Positions 34,756 through 44,137 are shown, counted from the stretch's first letter. The stretch is 64,000 nt of DNA from Alphaproteobacteria bacterium (GCA_030425925.1 JAUHZO010000004.1:124001-188000), one strand, 5' to 3'. Made by a program: numbers and translations. Notes: a model not told the origin generated them from the sequence alone.

Positions 34756-34968
34756 TCAGGCACGCCAGAACGGTTTGTTCGCCTCGCAAACGGCCTCTGC
34801 CCGCGTGATGCCGGCATCTTCGAGAACGGAGTCCGGCTGTAGCAACAGGTCGTTGCGTAGCATGAAGCGATACCGCCGACGCTCTGCCCATGTCTTGAAC
34901 ACAAGACATGGCGTGCGCACAGGAGGGGCAGACGGAACGGCGGTGCGGGGGAAGGCGATCACGGTCAT
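34756..34968 (-). CDS. DUF1127-type small protein
   Basis: 70 aa. The C-terminal half matches the DUF1127 pattern: RRRYRFMLRNDLLLQPDSVLEDAGITRAEAVCEANKPFW in shortened form, with the basic start and the VLEDAGITR hinge. These small arginine-rich proteins are linked in Agrobacterium and Rhodobacter to phosphate, RNA turnover and stress responses. AAAGGAACC precedes the ATG. Divergent from a LysR regulator. Confidence 0.75.
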   Translation of the reverse strand: MTVIAFPRTAVPSAPPVRTPCLVFKTWAERRRYRFMLRNDLLLQPDSVLEDAGITRAEAVCEANKPFWRA

Positions 34969-35050
34969 GGTGGTTCCTTTGCTGAAAATGCTGTGACACC
35001 AAAGTACCGCGCTTGGTGTTTGTCCCGATATCGCGTAGTTCTCGGGCTAG

Positions 35051-35067
35051 TGTGAGCATTTTTCACA
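35051..35067. promoter_or_regulatory. Candidate LysR operator
   Basis: Perfect dyad TGTGA-N7-TCACA in the 112-base gap between the divergent DUF1127 and LysR genes, ending 13 bases before the LysR start. Form fits the T-N11-A box of LysR regulators and would repress its own gene. A CRP-like site is an alternative reading. Confidence 0.4.
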
Positions 35068-35080
35068 GGTCGGACACCGC

Positions 35081-35944
35081 ATGCGCAGACTGCCGCCGCT
35101 GAACACCCTTCCTGCGTTTGAAGCCACGGCGCGATTGGGCAGCGTGACCCAGGCCGCGCGCGAGCTTGGCCGTACCCATGGCGCGGTCAGCAAGCAATTG
35201 CGCACCCTGGCCGAGGCGCTTGGCTACAGCCTGTTCGACAGGGACGGCAACGCGCTGGTGCTGACGCCGCAAGGCGAGGCGTTTCGCAACGAGGTGGCCG
35301 AGGCGCTGGACAAGATCGCCGATGCGTTCGAACAGACGCGGGCAGAGGCGCCCCGGTCATTGCTGCGGCTGGGCGTTTCCGCAACCTTCGCCTCGCGCTG
35401 GCTGATGCCGCGGCTCCCGCGGTTCCACGCCCGGTATCCGGGGATCGAGATTGCCTTCACCATGGCCGGGCGGCGGCTGACAAAAAAGCTGGAATTCGAC
35501 CTCGTGCTGTCCTGGGACCGGCTGCGCACACCCCGTCCGGGATTGCCGCACAAGGTCGTGGGCGATGTGCGGTTCGCGCTTGTGCACGCACCCGGCTATC
35601 CGGTGACGAGGGGGCCGGACGGGATTCATGTCGAAACCCGGATCGTGCCCGACACGTTGCCGGATCTGTGGAAGGTCTGGCACGAGGTCGGCGGGATGGT
35701 CGTTGCCGGATCGCGTGACTATCAGTTTCCACAGACCGGGCTGGTCATCGACGCGGCCTGCAGCGGGATGGGGGTTGCCGTGCTGGAACAGCGCCTGATC
35801 GAGGAAGAACTGCAGGACGGACGCCTTGTCGCGCCCTATGGCTGGACCGTCTACAGGGACGGGTTCTATGCCTATCCCGGCGTGCCCTCGCGGATTACGC
35901 CGGAGGCCGAGGCCTTCATGGACTGGCTGCGCGAGATCGGTTGA
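35081..35944 (+). CDS. LysR family transcriptional regulator (GcvA-like)
   Basis: 287 aa. Helix-turn-helix near residues 18-45: GSVTQAARELGRTHGAVSKQL, then the type-2 periplasmic-binding-like effector domain (LRLGVSATFASRWLMPRLPRF is diagnostic of the GcvA/AmpR group). The effector is unknown. Divergent from the DUF1127 gene, which is a likely target, and followed 15 bases later by a methyltransferase gene. Confidence 0.87.
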   Translation: MRRLPPLNTLPAFEATARLGSVTQAARELGRTHGAVSKQLRTLAEALGYSLFDRDGNALVLTPQGEAFRNEVAEALDKIADAFEQTRAEAPRSLLRLGVSATFASRWLMPRLPRFHARYPGIEIAFTMAGRRLTKKLEFDLVLSWDRLRTPRPGLPHKVVGDVRFALVHAPGYPVTRGPDGIHVETRIVPDTLPDLWKVWHEVGGMVVAGSRDYQFPQTGLVIDAACSGMGVAVLEQRLIEEELQDGRLVAPYGWTVYRDGFYAYPGVPSRITPEAEAFMDWLREIG

Positions 35945-35959
35945 ACGGGGAGGCCCGAC

Positions 35960-36673
35960 ATGGAAAACGGATGGGATGAAAGCGCCGGGGCCTGGATCGC
36001 CGAACAGGGCGAGTATGGCGATTTCGGCCGGGCCGGAGTGATGGACCGCCCGATGCTTGCTCGGGTGCGGGCCTCGGGCGCACGCAACGCGCTGGATGTG
36101 GGCTGCGGCGAGGGGCGGTTCTGCCGGATGCTGCAGCAGGAAGGGCTGACCACCATCGGGATCGACCCGACCGTGCCCTTGCTTGACGCCGCGCGCGCCC
36201 GCGACCCACAGGGCGACTACCGCGAGGCCCGGGCCGAAGACCTGCCCTTTGACGATGCCCGTTTTGACCTGGTGATCAGCTATTTCACCCTGATCGACAT
36301 CGACGACATGCACGCCGCCATTGCCGAAATGGCGCGGGTGCTGAAACCGGGCGGACATCTGCTGATCGCCAACCTGAACAACTTCAACACCGCCGCCGAC
36401 CCCGATACCCGCGAAAAACTGCCGGGCGGCGCGGTGCGCATCACCATCGACAACTACCTTGAGCCGCGCGCGGACTGGGTGACATGGGCGGGTATCCGCA
36501 TCCGCAACCATCACCGCCCGCTGGCACATTACATGCAGGCGCTGCTGGCCCAGGGCCTGATCCTGCGCCATTTCGACGAACCCCGCGCCTCTGGCCCCGA
36601 TGCGGAGCGCAACGCGCGCTATGACCGGTTTCCCTATCACATGATGATGGACTGGCAGAAGCCGGGGCCCTGA
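35960..36673 (+). CDS. Class I SAM-dependent methyltransferase
   Basis: 237 aa. Motif I ALDVGCGEGRFCRML near residue 41, GIDPTVPLLDAARA (motif II region), EDLPFDDARFDLVISYFTL and ARVLKPGGHLLIANLN (motif III), the order of the Methyltransf_11 family. Small-molecule methylation; substrate unknown. Follows the LysR gene closely, so perhaps in one unit with it. Confidence 0.85.
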   Translation: MENGWDESAGAWIAEQGEYGDFGRAGVMDRPMLARVRASGARNALDVGCGEGRFCRMLQQEGLTTIGIDPTVPLLDAARARDPQGDYREARAEDLPFDDARFDLVISYFTLIDIDDMHAAIAEMARVLKPGGHLLIANLNNFNTAADPDTREKLPGGAVRITIDNYLEPRADWVTWAGIRIRNHHRPLAHYMQALLAQGLILRHFDEPRASGPDAERNARYDRFPYHMMMDWQKPGP

Positions 36674-36749
36674 GGCCCATCAGCTTGCGCTGGTACACAG
36701 GGCTCCGTTAATCTGGCGCAACCTGTGAGTATCCGCACAAGAGGCACGC

Positions 36750-37631
36750 TTGGACAACTGGGACGAAATCCGCACCGCCTATCAGGTTGCGCGGCTTGGC
36801 ACCGTGAGCGGTGCAGCCGAGGCACTGGGGGTGCACCACGCCACCGTGATCCGCCATGTCGACGCGCTGGAGGCGCGTCTTGGCGTCAAGCTGTTCCAGC
36901 GCCATGCCCGCGGCTACACCGCCACCGAGGCCGGCACCGACCTGATGCGCGTGGCGCAGACGACGGACGACCAGTTCCAGCAACTCGAAGGGCGGATCCG
37001 CGGGCGCGGCAATGACGTGTCGGGCGAATTGCTGGTGACCTCGCTGGTGGCCTTTGCGCCCCTGATGATCGAGGCGCTGACCTCGTTCCGCGAGGCCTAT
37101 CCCGATGTGGTGGTGCGCTATCTGACCGACGACCGGGTGTTCCGTCTGGAATATGGCGAGGCGCATGTCGCGCTGCGGGCCGGGACGATGCCGCAGGAAC
37201 CCGACAATGTCGTCCAGCCTTTTGCCCGGCAGGACATCGCGCTGTATGCCAGCCGCAGCTATGTTGCCCGGTTCGGCCAGCCGGCGGACGAAACCGATCT
37301 GGCCGCGCATCGCTTTGTTGCCCATGACAATCCCGACAGCCGCGCGCCGTTTCAGCGCTGGCTGCGCGGACAGGTGGCCTATGACCGCGTGGTGTTCCGG
37401 TCAACCGACAGCCGGGTGCTGGAACAGGCCGTGCTGGCGGGGGCGGGGATCGGGTTTCTGGGAGTGCGCGAGGCGGCGCTGCACGCCGATCTGGTGCAGG
37501 TCCTCCCCCCGCGCGAAGACTGGAGCGCGCCGCTCTGGCTGGTGACGCATGTGGATCTGCACCGGACGGCAAAGGTGCAGGCCTTTCTGCGGCATCTCAA
37601 GGAGTTCGGTCGCGACGTTTCCGCCAGATGA
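36750..37631 (+). CDS. LysR family transcriptional regulator
   Basis: 293 aa, TTG start at 36750 with AAGAGG in front. HTH region GTVSGAAEALGVHHATVIRHVDAL, then the effector domain (GELLVTSLVAFAPLMIEAL, VVRYLTDDRVFRLEYGEAHV). Second LysR regulator within 2 kb, of a different subgroup. Its stop overlaps a small membrane-protein gene (ATGA), which may be its only operon partner. Confidence 0.85.
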   Translation: MDNWDEIRTAYQVARLGTVSGAAEALGVHHATVIRHVDALEARLGVKLFQRHARGYTATEAGTDLMRVAQTTDDQFQQLEGRIRGRGNDVSGELLVTSLVAFAPLMIEALTSFREAYPDVVVRYLTDDRVFRLEYGEAHVALRAGTMPQEPDNVVQPFARQDIALYASRSYVARFGQPADETDLAAHRFVAHDNPDSRAPFQRWLRGQVAYDRVVFRSTDSRVLEQAVLAGAGIGFLGVREAALHADLVQVLPPREDWSAPLWLVTHVDLHRTAKVQAFLRHLKEFGRDVSAR

Positions 37632-37867
37632 GCCCGCAGTCGCAGGGCCATCTGGCGATGCCGGGCTTTGCCGCGCTGCGGCTGCCCGCGGCCAAGGTGA
37701 AGGTCCATACCTGCATCGTGCCCGGTTGTGTCATCCTGTGGGAAGTGGCCCCGGGCAAACCGGTGCCGCCGGTGCTGATCCTGCCCGGCGTGGCGCTGAC
37801 CGCTTTGTCGCTGCTGCCGTTGCTCAGGGACGAAACCCGTCATGCGGCTGACACGAAGGCGGCGTAA
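37628..37867 (+). CDS. Small hydrophobic protein, unrecognised
   Basis: 79 aa. One or two hydrophobic segments (CIVPGCVILWEVAPG, PVLILPGVALTALSLLPLL) in an otherwise basic chain. The four-base overlap with the LysR gene supports translation; no family known to me. Could also be a chance frame. Confidence 0.45.
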   Translation: MSPQSQGHLAMPGFAALRLPAAKVKVHTCIVPGCVILWEVAPGKPVPPVLILPGVALTALSLLPLLRDETRHAADTKAA

Positions 37868-37894
37868 GGGGGCACGACCGACAGGAGTACCGTC

Positions 37895-38731
37895 ATGATC
37901 CGACTGAACGTTGCGTTCGACATTCCGCCCGGGGCCCGGTTCGTGGCCGCCATGGGGCAGGCCATTCCTTCCGTCTCGCCGGTCGAGGTGCTGTGCGACG
38001 GCGCACGGCTCAGCGTGGCGGGCGCGCCCAATGTGGCGCAATCGCTGATCTGCGGCACGGCAGAGACGGCGCGGGTCACGCTGTCCTACAGTTTTGAACG
38101 CGGCGGGCCGGACTATCCCGAACAGATGTTCCGCCCCACCGACAGCCGCTTTACCCGCGCCGCCGCCGACATGGCCGAAGAGCTGACGGGCGTTGCCCGG
38201 GCCGCCGGGGGCGGGGCGGACGGGATGCAGGCCATCGCGGAACATGTCGCGTCGATGTTCGATTACGATCACCCCGAAGAGCGGTTCTATGACGGGTTCG
38301 AGCATATCCCCCTGCTGTGCGGCACCACCAAGGGGTCCTGCGTGGACATCAACGCCTATCTGATCGCCGGGTTGCGGGCGGCCGGATACGAGGCCGGCTA
38401 TATCTACGGCCCGTTCATCCCCGAGGAAAAGAAGACCTGGTGTGCCGACATGCATTGCTGGGTGGTCACCCGCCATGGCGGCGTGGTGCAGGAATGGGAC
38501 ATTGCGCATCACCTCAAGATGGGCACGCGCGCCGTGCGCCCCGGGCTGAACCCGAAGCCGGGCGTGCGGGTGGCGATGTCGCATTCCATGGGCTGGGTCG
38601 TGCCCGCGCTGGGTATCCGCGATCACAAGCTGTTCGGCCCGCCGCTCATCGTCGCCGACGATGGCGCGCTGAGCGATGTTGCGGGGATGGAGCTGACCTT
38701 TGAAGGTTACGAGGCGCTGGCGGTGGGCTGA
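37895..38731 (+). CDS. Transglutaminase-like domain protein
   Basis: 278 aa. The core carries the cysteine-protease-like triad of the transglutaminase family: TTKGSCVDINAYL (Cys, about residue 148), WCADMHCWVV (His) and VVQEWDIAHHL (Asp). The N-terminal 100 residues form a beta domain. Related bacterial proteins are peptidases or amidases rather than cross-linkers. Good Shine-Dalgarno (AGGAG). No operon partner; the ArsR gene converges on it. Confidence 0.8.
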   Translation: MIRLNVAFDIPPGARFVAAMGQAIPSVSPVEVLCDGARLSVAGAPNVAQSLICGTAETARVTLSYSFERGGPDYPEQMFRPTDSRFTRAAADMAEELTGVARAAGGGADGMQAIAEHVASMFDYDHPEERFYDGFEHIPLLCGTTKGSCVDINAYLIAGLRAAGYEAGYIYGPFIPEEKKTWCADMHCWVVTRHGGVVQEWDIAHHLKMGTRAVRPGLNPKPGVRVAMSHSMGWVVPALGIRDHKLFGPPLIVADDGALSDVAGMELTFEGYEALAVG

Positions 38732-38786
38732 TCGCCCACGCGCGACGGTGCTGAACGGCTTCCGGGCTTGACAGGCGACAGCCTCT

Positions 38787-39128
38787 TCAGCCCTGCGGTT
38801 CGGCGGGATCGGACAGTTCGGTTTCGAGAAACCGTTCGAACCCGTCCAGATCGAAGCGGTCGAACTGTCCGAAGGCCTGCATCCAGACCGACGCGTCGCG
38901 CAGCGCGTCGGGTTCGAGTTTGCACCATTTCACCCGCCCGCGCTTTTCCTGGCTGATCAGCCCGGCATTGGCGAGGATGGTCAGGTGTTTCGAGATCGCG
39001 GCCAGCGACATCTCGAACGGATGGGCGACATCGGTCACCGCCATGTCATCCTCGAGCAGCATCGACAGGATGCGGCGCCGAGTCGGATCGGCCAGGGCGG
39101 CAAAGACGGTATCCAGCGGATCGGCCAT
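38787..39128 (-). CDS. ArsR/SmtB-type winged-helix regulator
   Basis: 113 aa. ALADPTRRRILSMLLE, FEMSLAAISKHLTILANAGL (recognition helix) and RGRVKWCKLEPDALRDA are typical. It belongs to the group without obvious metal-binding CxC, close to SdpR/autorepressor types, and lacks the two distant cysteines of SqrR/BigR. Probably represses its own promoter; divergent from the secreted protein gene at 39282. Confidence 0.85.
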   Translation of the reverse strand: MADPLDTVFAALADPTRRRILSMLLEDDMAVTDVAHPFEMSLAAISKHLTILANAGLISQEKRGRVKWCKLEPDALRDASVWMQAFGQFDRFDLDGFERFLETELSDPAEPQG

Positions 39129-39281
39129 GCCGGAGATGAGCCCTGCCGCCCCATCAAGTCAAGCGCGGAAACCCGCCAGCAAATGCTTGGCAACTGGCAA
39201 TTCTGCGCCTGAAAAAACTGTCCGGTCCGTGCGACTCGCGCTCTGCGGTATCCTGTGGACGGTTTCACAGGAGTAACCGTT

Positions 39282-39758
39282 ATGACGTTCAAGACAGTGC
39301 TATTCACGGCCGCACTGGCCTGCGGGCTTGCGACCACCACCGCAAGCTATGCGCAGACGGTCCAGCGCGGGGCCTGCGTGCTGCGGCTGACCTTCGCCGA
39401 GGGCGTGTCGCAACTGACCGCGTCGCAATCGACGCAGGTGTCGCGCTTTGCCGCCGGGGCCGGTCCGGCGGGTGTGCGCATCACCGGGTTCATCGGCACG
39501 GGCGGGCAGGGCATCGCGCAGGCGCGGGTGTCGGCCACCGCCGCGGCGGCGCGGGCGTCGGGCACGCCGGAGCGGATCGTGCAGCGGGTTTCGACCGGCG
39601 GGCAAAGCGGGCTTGTGTCGGTGGAGCGCAATGAATGCGTGCTGGCGGATCTTGGCCCGGGCTATTCCGCGGCGGGGCTTCTGGGCCTCGGCCTGCTGGC
39701 AGGCCTGGCGGCCAGTTCGGCCAGCGTGTCGACCTCCGGCACCACCGGCAGCAACTGA
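39282..39758 (+). CDS. Secreted hypothetical protein
   Basis: 158 aa with a clear signal peptide (MTFKTVLFTAALACGLATTT; cleavage after ASYA). The mature part has two cysteines, a Gly/Ala-rich body and a Gly/Leu-rich hydrophobic stretch (GLLGLGLLAGLAASSA) near the C-terminus, perhaps membrane-inserted. Not recognised. AGGAG Shine-Dalgarno; its own terminator follows. Confidence 0.7.
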   Translation: MTFKTVLFTAALACGLATTTASYAQTVQRGACVLRLTFAEGVSQLTASQSTQVSRFAAGAGPAGVRITGFIGTGGQGIAQARVSATAAAARASGTPERIVQRVSTGGQSGLVSVERNECVLADLGPGYSAAGLLGLGLLAGLAASSASVSTSGTTGSN

Positions 39759-39780
39759 GCTGCCGCACGAATGCTTGCTG

Positions 39781-39810
39781 GACGGCGCGCCCCCGACGGG
39801 GCGCGCCGTC
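39781..39810 (+). terminator. Rho-independent terminator
   Basis: Perfect 13-base G/C stem GACGGCGCGCCCC / GGGGCGCGCCGTC with a CGAC loop, 22 bases after the stop of the secreted-protein gene, followed by TTGCGTT. The T-tract is short but the stem is exceptionally strong. Confidence 0.75.
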
Positions 39811-39989
39811 TTGCGTTCTGCGGGCCGGTTCGGGGCGGTTGGTCAAGATCAACCTTTCGGTTGAATATGCCGCGCGCGCGAAAACGGCCGCGGGCGAGGC
39901 TGCGGCGGAATGACCGGCGGTGTGTGAGCCCGATTTTTATTGATGAATTTCAATATCCTGAACGTCACAGCGCCGCCATGACGCGGCGG

Positions 39990-40017
39990 TTGACTCGGGC
40001 GGCGCTGCCGCTTAGCA
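39990..40017 (+). promoter_or_regulatory. Candidate promoter of the atp F0 operon
   Basis: TTGACT, 16 bases, TTAGCA, ending 28 bases before the GTG of atpI. The 150 bases before it (39850-39960) include the only A/T-rich stretch near. Identified by pattern only. Confidence 0.4.
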
Positions 40018-40045
40018 CTCCGTCAAACCTCAACCGGGGGCCTGG

Positions 40046-40390
40046 GTGAGCGATCCCGATCCGAAACGGAAACTGGAAGAGCTCGACGCGAAGCTGACAG
40101 CGCTGAAAGCGGGTCAGACCAAGCCGAAGGCGCATCAAGAGGAACACTACTCCCAGGCGCAGCTGGCCTGGCGGATGGTGACGGAAATGGTGGCCGGTCT
40201 GGGGATCGGCTTTGGCATCGGGTACGGGCTCGACTGGTTCCTCGGGACCACGCCCATTCTCATGGTGCTGATGACATTGCTGGGCATTGCCGCGGGCATC
40301 AACGTGATGCTGCGCACGGCGGCAGAGATCCAGGAAAAACAGGGCACGCCCCGCAAGGGCGACGACGAAGGGGACGCAGATGGCGACTGA
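40046..40390 (+). CDS. atpI: ATP synthase accessory protein AtpI
   Basis: 114 aa, GTG start. Hydrophilic ends and two membrane helices ([19 protein letters not shown] and [18 protein letters not shown]) as in AtpI/AtpZ-type proteins, which help assemble the c-ring or carry ions. First gene of the F0 operon; its 3' end overlaps atpB by 11 bases. Confidence 0.88.
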   Translation: MSDPDPKRKLEELDAKLTALKAGQTKPKAHQEEHYSQAQLAWRMVTEMVAGLGIGFGIGYGLDWFLGTTPILMVLMTLLGIAAGINVMLRTAAEIQEKQGTPRKGDDEGDADGD

Positions 40391-41150
40391 GACGCACGGC
40401 GCAGAAGGTCATGGCGAAGGCGGCGGCCTGGTCTTTCACCCGATGGACCAGTTCATCGTCGAGCCGCTGTTCGGCTACGGTGAAGTGGGCATGTTCACGA
40501 TCACCAACGTGACGCTGTGGCTGTTCCTCGCGGTTCTGGCGATTGCCGGGCTGATGGTGGTGGGCACCTCCAAGCGCGCGATCGTGCCGACCCGCAGCCA
40601 GTCGATTGCCGAACTGGCCTACGGTTTTGTCCACAAGATGGTCGAGGACGTGACCGGCAAGGACGGGCTGGTGTACTTCCCCTACATCATGACGCTGTTC
40701 CTGTTCATCGTCTTCGCCAACTTCCTGGGCCTCATCCCCATGAGCTTTACCACCACCTCGCATTTTGCGGTGACCGTGGTGCTGGCGCTGGCGGTGTTCC
40801 TGACGGTGACGATCCTGGGTTTTCTCAAGAACGGCGCGTCGTTCCTTGAACTCTTCTGGGTGTCCAGCGCGCCGCTGCCCCTGCGCCCGATCCTGGCTGT
40901 GATCGAACTGATCTCGTACTTTGTTCGCCCGGTCAGCCACTCCATCCGACTGGCCGGCAACGTCATGGCCGGCCACGCCGTGATCAAGGTGTTCGCGGGC
41001 TTTGCCGCCATCGCGGCAATCTCGCCGATCTCGGTCCTGGCGATCACCGCGATGTACGGGCTGGAGGTTCTGGTGGCCTTCATCCAGGCCTACGTCTTTA
41101 CCATCCTCACCTGCGTGTACCTCAAGGACGCGCTGCATCCGCATCACTGA
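40380..41150 (+). CDS. atpB: ATP synthase F0 subunit a
   Basis: 256 aa, five to six membrane helices. [14 protein letters not shown] is the N-terminal region, and [19 protein letters not shown] holds the essential proton-channel arginine, with [19 protein letters not shown] at the end (half-channel Gln/Glu). Forms the stator of the proton channel with the c-ring. Second gene in the F0 operon. Confidence 0.97.
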   Translation: MATETHGAEGHGEGGGLVFHPMDQFIVEPLFGYGEVGMFTITNVTLWLFLAVLAIAGLMVVGTSKRAIVPTRSQSIAELAYGFVHKMVEDVTGKDGLVYFPYIMTLFLFIVFANFLGLIPMSFTTTSHFAVTVVLALAVFLTVTILGFLKNGASFLELFWVSSAPLPLRPILAVIELISYFVRPVSHSIRLAGNVMAGHAVIKVFAGFAAIAAISPISVLAITAMYGLEVLVAFIQAYVFTILTCVYLKDALHPHH

Positions 41151-41226
41151 CATGGCGGCGGGGTCGCCCCCCGCACCATGTCGAAGACATCCCGAATTCA
41201 ACTTCCAATCGTAAGGAGACAGGAAC

Positions 41227-41451
41227 ATGGAAGGCGATCTCGCACATATCGGCGCAGGCCTGGCAGCAATCGGTTCCGGCGCAGCCGCAATCGGTGTGGG
41301 CAACGTGGCAGGCAACTTCCTTGCCGGCGCGCTGCGCAACCCCTCGGCGGCTGCTGGTCAGACCGCAACCCTCTTCATCGGCATCGCGTTCGCGGAAGCG
41401 CTGGGCATCTTCGCCTTCCTCGTGTCGCTGCTGCTGATGTTCGCCGTCTGA
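41227..41451 (+). CDS. atpE: ATP synthase F0 subunit c
   Basis: 74 aa, two transmembrane helices joined by the polar loop ([12 protein letters not shown]). The proton-carrying carboxylate is the Glu in [15 protein letters not shown] of helix 2. Helix 1 has the GxGxAxG packing motif ([15 protein letters not shown]). Good Shine-Dalgarno (AAGGAGACAGGAAC). Forms the rotor ring. Proton coupled; no sodium-binding signature seen. Confidence 0.97.
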   Translation: MEGDLAHIGAGLAAIGSGAAAIGVGNVAGNFLAGALRNPSAAAGQTATLFIGIAFAEALGIFAFLVSLLLMFAV

Positions 41452-41537
41452 TCCGACGGACGACCTGACCTTACGCGCGGGCGGTTTGGCCACGGCCAGC
41501 CGCCCGATGACACGACACCGTCTTCCCGGAGGACGAC

Positions 41538-42089
41538 ATGGCGACAGAGCCGATCACCAAAGAAGTTGCCGGCACCTGCGTCGACGCGGGCGGCAGCGCC
41601 CTGGGCATGCCCCAGCTCTGCTTTGACTGGTGGGGCAATCAGATCTTCTGGCTCGTCATCGCGCTGGTGGCGATCTATTTCATCTTGGCGCGCATCGCGC
41701 TGCCGCGGATCGCTTCGGTTCTGGCGGAACGCCAGGGCACCATCATGAACGACATCGCCGCCGCCGAAGACCTGAAGCGGAAGGCGGAAGAGGCCGAAAA
41801 GGCCTATGACAAGGCGCTGGCCGATGCGCGTGCCGAGGCACAGACCATCGCGCAGAAGGCGCGCGACGAAATCAAGGCGGATCTCGATGACGCCATGGCC
41901 CGGGCCGATGCAGAGATTGCCGCAAAGGCCGCGGAATCGGAAAAGGCCATCTCCGACATCCGCGCTTCGGCCATGGAAAGCGTCGAGGTTGTGGCCCGCG
42001 ACACTGCCGAGGCCATCGTGACCGCGCTGGGCGGCAAGGCCGACGCGGCGGCGATCTCCGACGCTGTCACCAACCGGATGAAAGGGTAA
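41538..42089 (+). CDS. atpG: ATP synthase F0 subunit b'
   Basis: 183 aa. One N-terminal membrane helix ([20 protein letters not shown]), then a long coiled coil of about 130 residues rich in Ala/Glu/Lys ([20 protein letters not shown]). This is the b' chain of phototrophic and alphaproteobacterial enzymes, which have b and b' instead of a b2 dimer. Directly upstream of atpF. Confidence 0.92.
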   Translation: MATEPITKEVAGTCVDAGGSALGMPQLCFDWWGNQIFWLVIALVAIYFILARIALPRIASVLAERQGTIMNDIAAAEDLKRKAEEAEKAYDKALADARAEAQTIAQKARDEIKADLDDAMARADAEIAAKAAESEKAISDIRASAMESVEVVARDTAEAIVTALGGKADAAAISDAVTNRMKG

Positions 42090-42093
42090 GCCC

Positions 42094-42663
42094 ATGCTGC
42101 GCAAGCTGATCCTCCTGCCGACGCTGGCGTTGGGGCTGGGCACCGGCCCGGCGCTGGCCGCGTCCGGCCCGTTCTTTTCGCTGGGCAATACCGATTTCGT
42201 GGTGCTGCTGGGCTTCCTTCTGTTCATCGCGGTGCTGGTCTATTTCAACATCCCCAACCTGCTGGGCGGGATGCTGGACAAGCGCGCCGAAGACATCCGC
42301 AGCGAGTTGGACGAAGCCCGCCGCCTGCGGGAAGAAGCGCAGACCCTGCTGGCCAGCTACGAACGCAAGTCGGCCGAGGTCAAGGACCAGGCCGACCGCA
42401 TCGTGGCCCATGCCCGTCAGGAGGCCGAACTGGCCGCCGAACAGGCCCGCGCCGATCTGAAGGTGTCGATCGAACGCCGCCTGATGGCTGCCGAACAGCA
42501 GATCGCCTCGGCCGAAGCGTCGGCGGTGCGCGAGGTGCGTGACCGGGCTGCCGCCGTGGCGATTGCCGCTGCGCGCGACGTGGTGGCGGGCCAGATGAGC
42601 GCCGCGGATGCGGGCAAGCTGATCGACGACTCGATTGCCGAAGTGGGTGCCAAGCTGCACTGA
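42094..42663 (+). CDS. atpF: ATP synthase F0 subunit b
   Basis: 189 aa. A hydrophobic start (ILLPTLALGLGTGPALAA, possible signal-like) and the membrane helix FVVLLGFLLFIAVLVYFN, followed by a coiled coil that pairs with b' (LLASYERKSAEVKDQADRIV). Four bases after the b' gene, last of the F0 operon; a strong terminator follows. The F1 genes are elsewhere, as in related genomes. Confidence 0.93.
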   Translation: MLRKLILLPTLALGLGTGPALAASGPFFSLGNTDFVVLLGFLLFIAVLVYFNIPNLLGGMLDKRAEDIRSELDEARRLREEAQTLLASYERKSAEVKDQADRIVAHARQEAELAAEQARADLKVSIERRLMAAEQQIASAEASAVREVRDRAAAVAIAAARDVVAGQMSAADAGKLIDDSIAEVGAKLH

Positions 42664-42689
42664 ACCACCGGCCTTCATCGGAACACCGG

Positions 42690-42722
42690 ACCCCGGACCG
42701 CCTGCGCGGCCCGGGGTTTTTT
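42690..42722 (+). terminator. Rho-independent terminator after the F0 operon
   Basis: ACCCCGG / CCGGGGT outer stem with an inner CCGC-CTGC-GCGG stem and a run of six T. Textbook terminator 27 bases after the atpF stop; separates atp genes from mipZ. Confidence 0.9.
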
Positions 42723-42843
42723 CTGGGTCCTGCGCGCCACGCCGGAGCCTTGCCGGGTGCAAGACACCTTTCCTTGCAGGACGCCTCAATATAGTGTTTC
42801 GCCAAGCAGAAGCCGCAACACATATGGGGCAAGGGGCGCGGGC

Positions 42844-43653
42844 GTGGCACATATCATCGTCGTGGGGAACGAAAAGGGCGGTGCGGGCAAATCCACCGTG
42901 TCGATGCATGTCGCCACGGCGCTGGCGCGTATGGGCCATCAGGTGGGCGCGCTGGATCTGGACCTGCGCCAGCGCAGCCTGGCGCGCTATTGCGAAAACC
43001 GGGTGGCCTATCTGGACAAGGCGGGGCTGGACCTGCCAGGCCCGGTGAACCGCGACCTGCCGGACCCGGAGGCGCTGGATCTGGCCCCCGGGGAAAACGC
43101 ACTGGACCGCAGGCTGAGCCAGGCGGTGGCGGAACTGGAGGCCGAAAGCGACTTTATCGTGATCGACTGCCCCGGCGCGCATACGCGGCTGGCCCAGGTG
43201 GCGCATTCGCTGGCCGACACGCTGATCACGCCGCTGAATGACAGCTTTGTCGATTTCGACCTGTTGGCCCGCATCGACAGCGATGGCGAACGCATTCTGG
43301 GCCCGTCGGTCTATTCGGAAATGGTGTGGGGTGCGCGCCAGTTGCGTGCGCAGGCCGGGCTGGCGCCCATCGACTGGGTTGTGCTGCGCAACCGTCTGGG
43401 CGCGCAGCAGATGGTCAACAAGATGAAGATGGAAAAGGCGCTGGAGCGGCTGGCCAAGCGCATCGGTTTCCGCACCGTGCCCGGATTTTCCGAACGTGTG
43501 ATCTTTCGCGAGCTGTTTCCGCGCGGGCTGACGCTTCTGGACCTCAAGGAGGTCGGGGTACAGAAACTGAACATCTCCAATGTCGCGGCGCGGCAGGAAC
43601 TACGGGATCTGATCAAGGCGCTGAAACTGCCGGGGGTGGACCTGTCGTTCTGA
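42844..43653 (+). CDS. mipZ: Division plane positioning ATPase MipZ
   Basis: 269 aa, GTG start at 42844 with AAGGGG upstream. ParA/MinD-type deviant Walker A NEKGGAGKSTVSMHVA near residue 9, DLDLRQRSLARYCENR and FIVIDCPGAHTRLAQVAH (Walker B region). MipZ forms a gradient from the poles through ParB and blocks FtsZ assembly away from midcell. Place after the F0 operon is common in Rhodobacterales. Confidence 0.9.
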   Translation: MAHIIVVGNEKGGAGKSTVSMHVATALARMGHQVGALDLDLRQRSLARYCENRVAYLDKAGLDLPGPVNRDLPDPEALDLAPGENALDRRLSQAVAELEAESDFIVIDCPGAHTRLAQVAHSLADTLITPLNDSFVDFDLLARIDSDGERILGPSVYSEMVWGARQLRAQAGLAPIDWVVLRNRLGAQQMVNKMKMEKALERLAKRIGFRTVPGFSERVIFRELFPRGLTLLDLKEVGVQKLNISNVAARQELRDLIKALKLPGVDLSF

Positions 43654-43662
43654 GCCGTGCGC

Positions 43663-44124
43663 TCAGTCCGGCGCGGCGGGACGTGTCCCGCGGCCCGCCA
43701 ACCGGGTCAGATGGCCCCGCAATGCCGCAAGCTCCTGCCGCGACAGGCCTTCGGTCAGCTGCGCCTCGTAGCGCTGGGCCACGTCAAACAGATCGTCATA
43801 GACCCGCCGGCCCGCCACCGTCAGTTCAAGGTTCTCACGCCGACGGTCAGCCGCGTCGCGGCTGCGCGACAGAAAGCGCCTTGTTTCCAGTCGCGCCACC
43901 GCGCGGCTGATCTTGGTCTTGTGCATGGAGGCGCGCGCACCGATCTCCTGCGCCGTCATCCCGCCATAAAGGCCCAGGTGAAACAGGACCCGCCATTCGG
44001 TGCGCAAGAGCCCGTAACGGTCCTTGTAGACGCGGGCGAAGTCGAGGCTTGCGGCCTCGGCCGCCTGGTTCAGCAGGTAGGGCAGGAAAAGTTGCAGGTC
44101 GAAAGCGTCTTTTTCGTCGGTCAT
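43663..44124 (-). CDS. MarR family transcriptional regulator
   Basis: 153 aa. Winged helix with [25 protein letters not shown] and the wing [17 protein letters not shown]. The ATG at 44124 with AAGGTG is preferred over a GTG at 44136. Divergent from hmgA; probably an aromatic-acid-responsive repressor of it. A near-palindrome lies in the gap between them. Confidence 0.87.
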   Translation of the reverse strand: MTDEKDAFDLQLFLPYLLNQAAEAASLDFARVYKDRYGLLRTEWRVLFHLGLYGGMTAQEIGARASMHKTKISRAVARLETRRFLSRSRDAADRRRENLELTVAGRRVYDDLFDVAQRYEAQLTEGLSRQELAALRGHLTRLAGRGTRPAAPD

Positions 44125-44137
44125 GAGATCGGGCACC

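Noticed and set aside
38787-39128. ArsR gene as the SqrR-type regulator of the twin operators at 52991
   Set aside because: It lacks the pair of conserved cysteines needed for persulfide sensing and lies 14 kb away.
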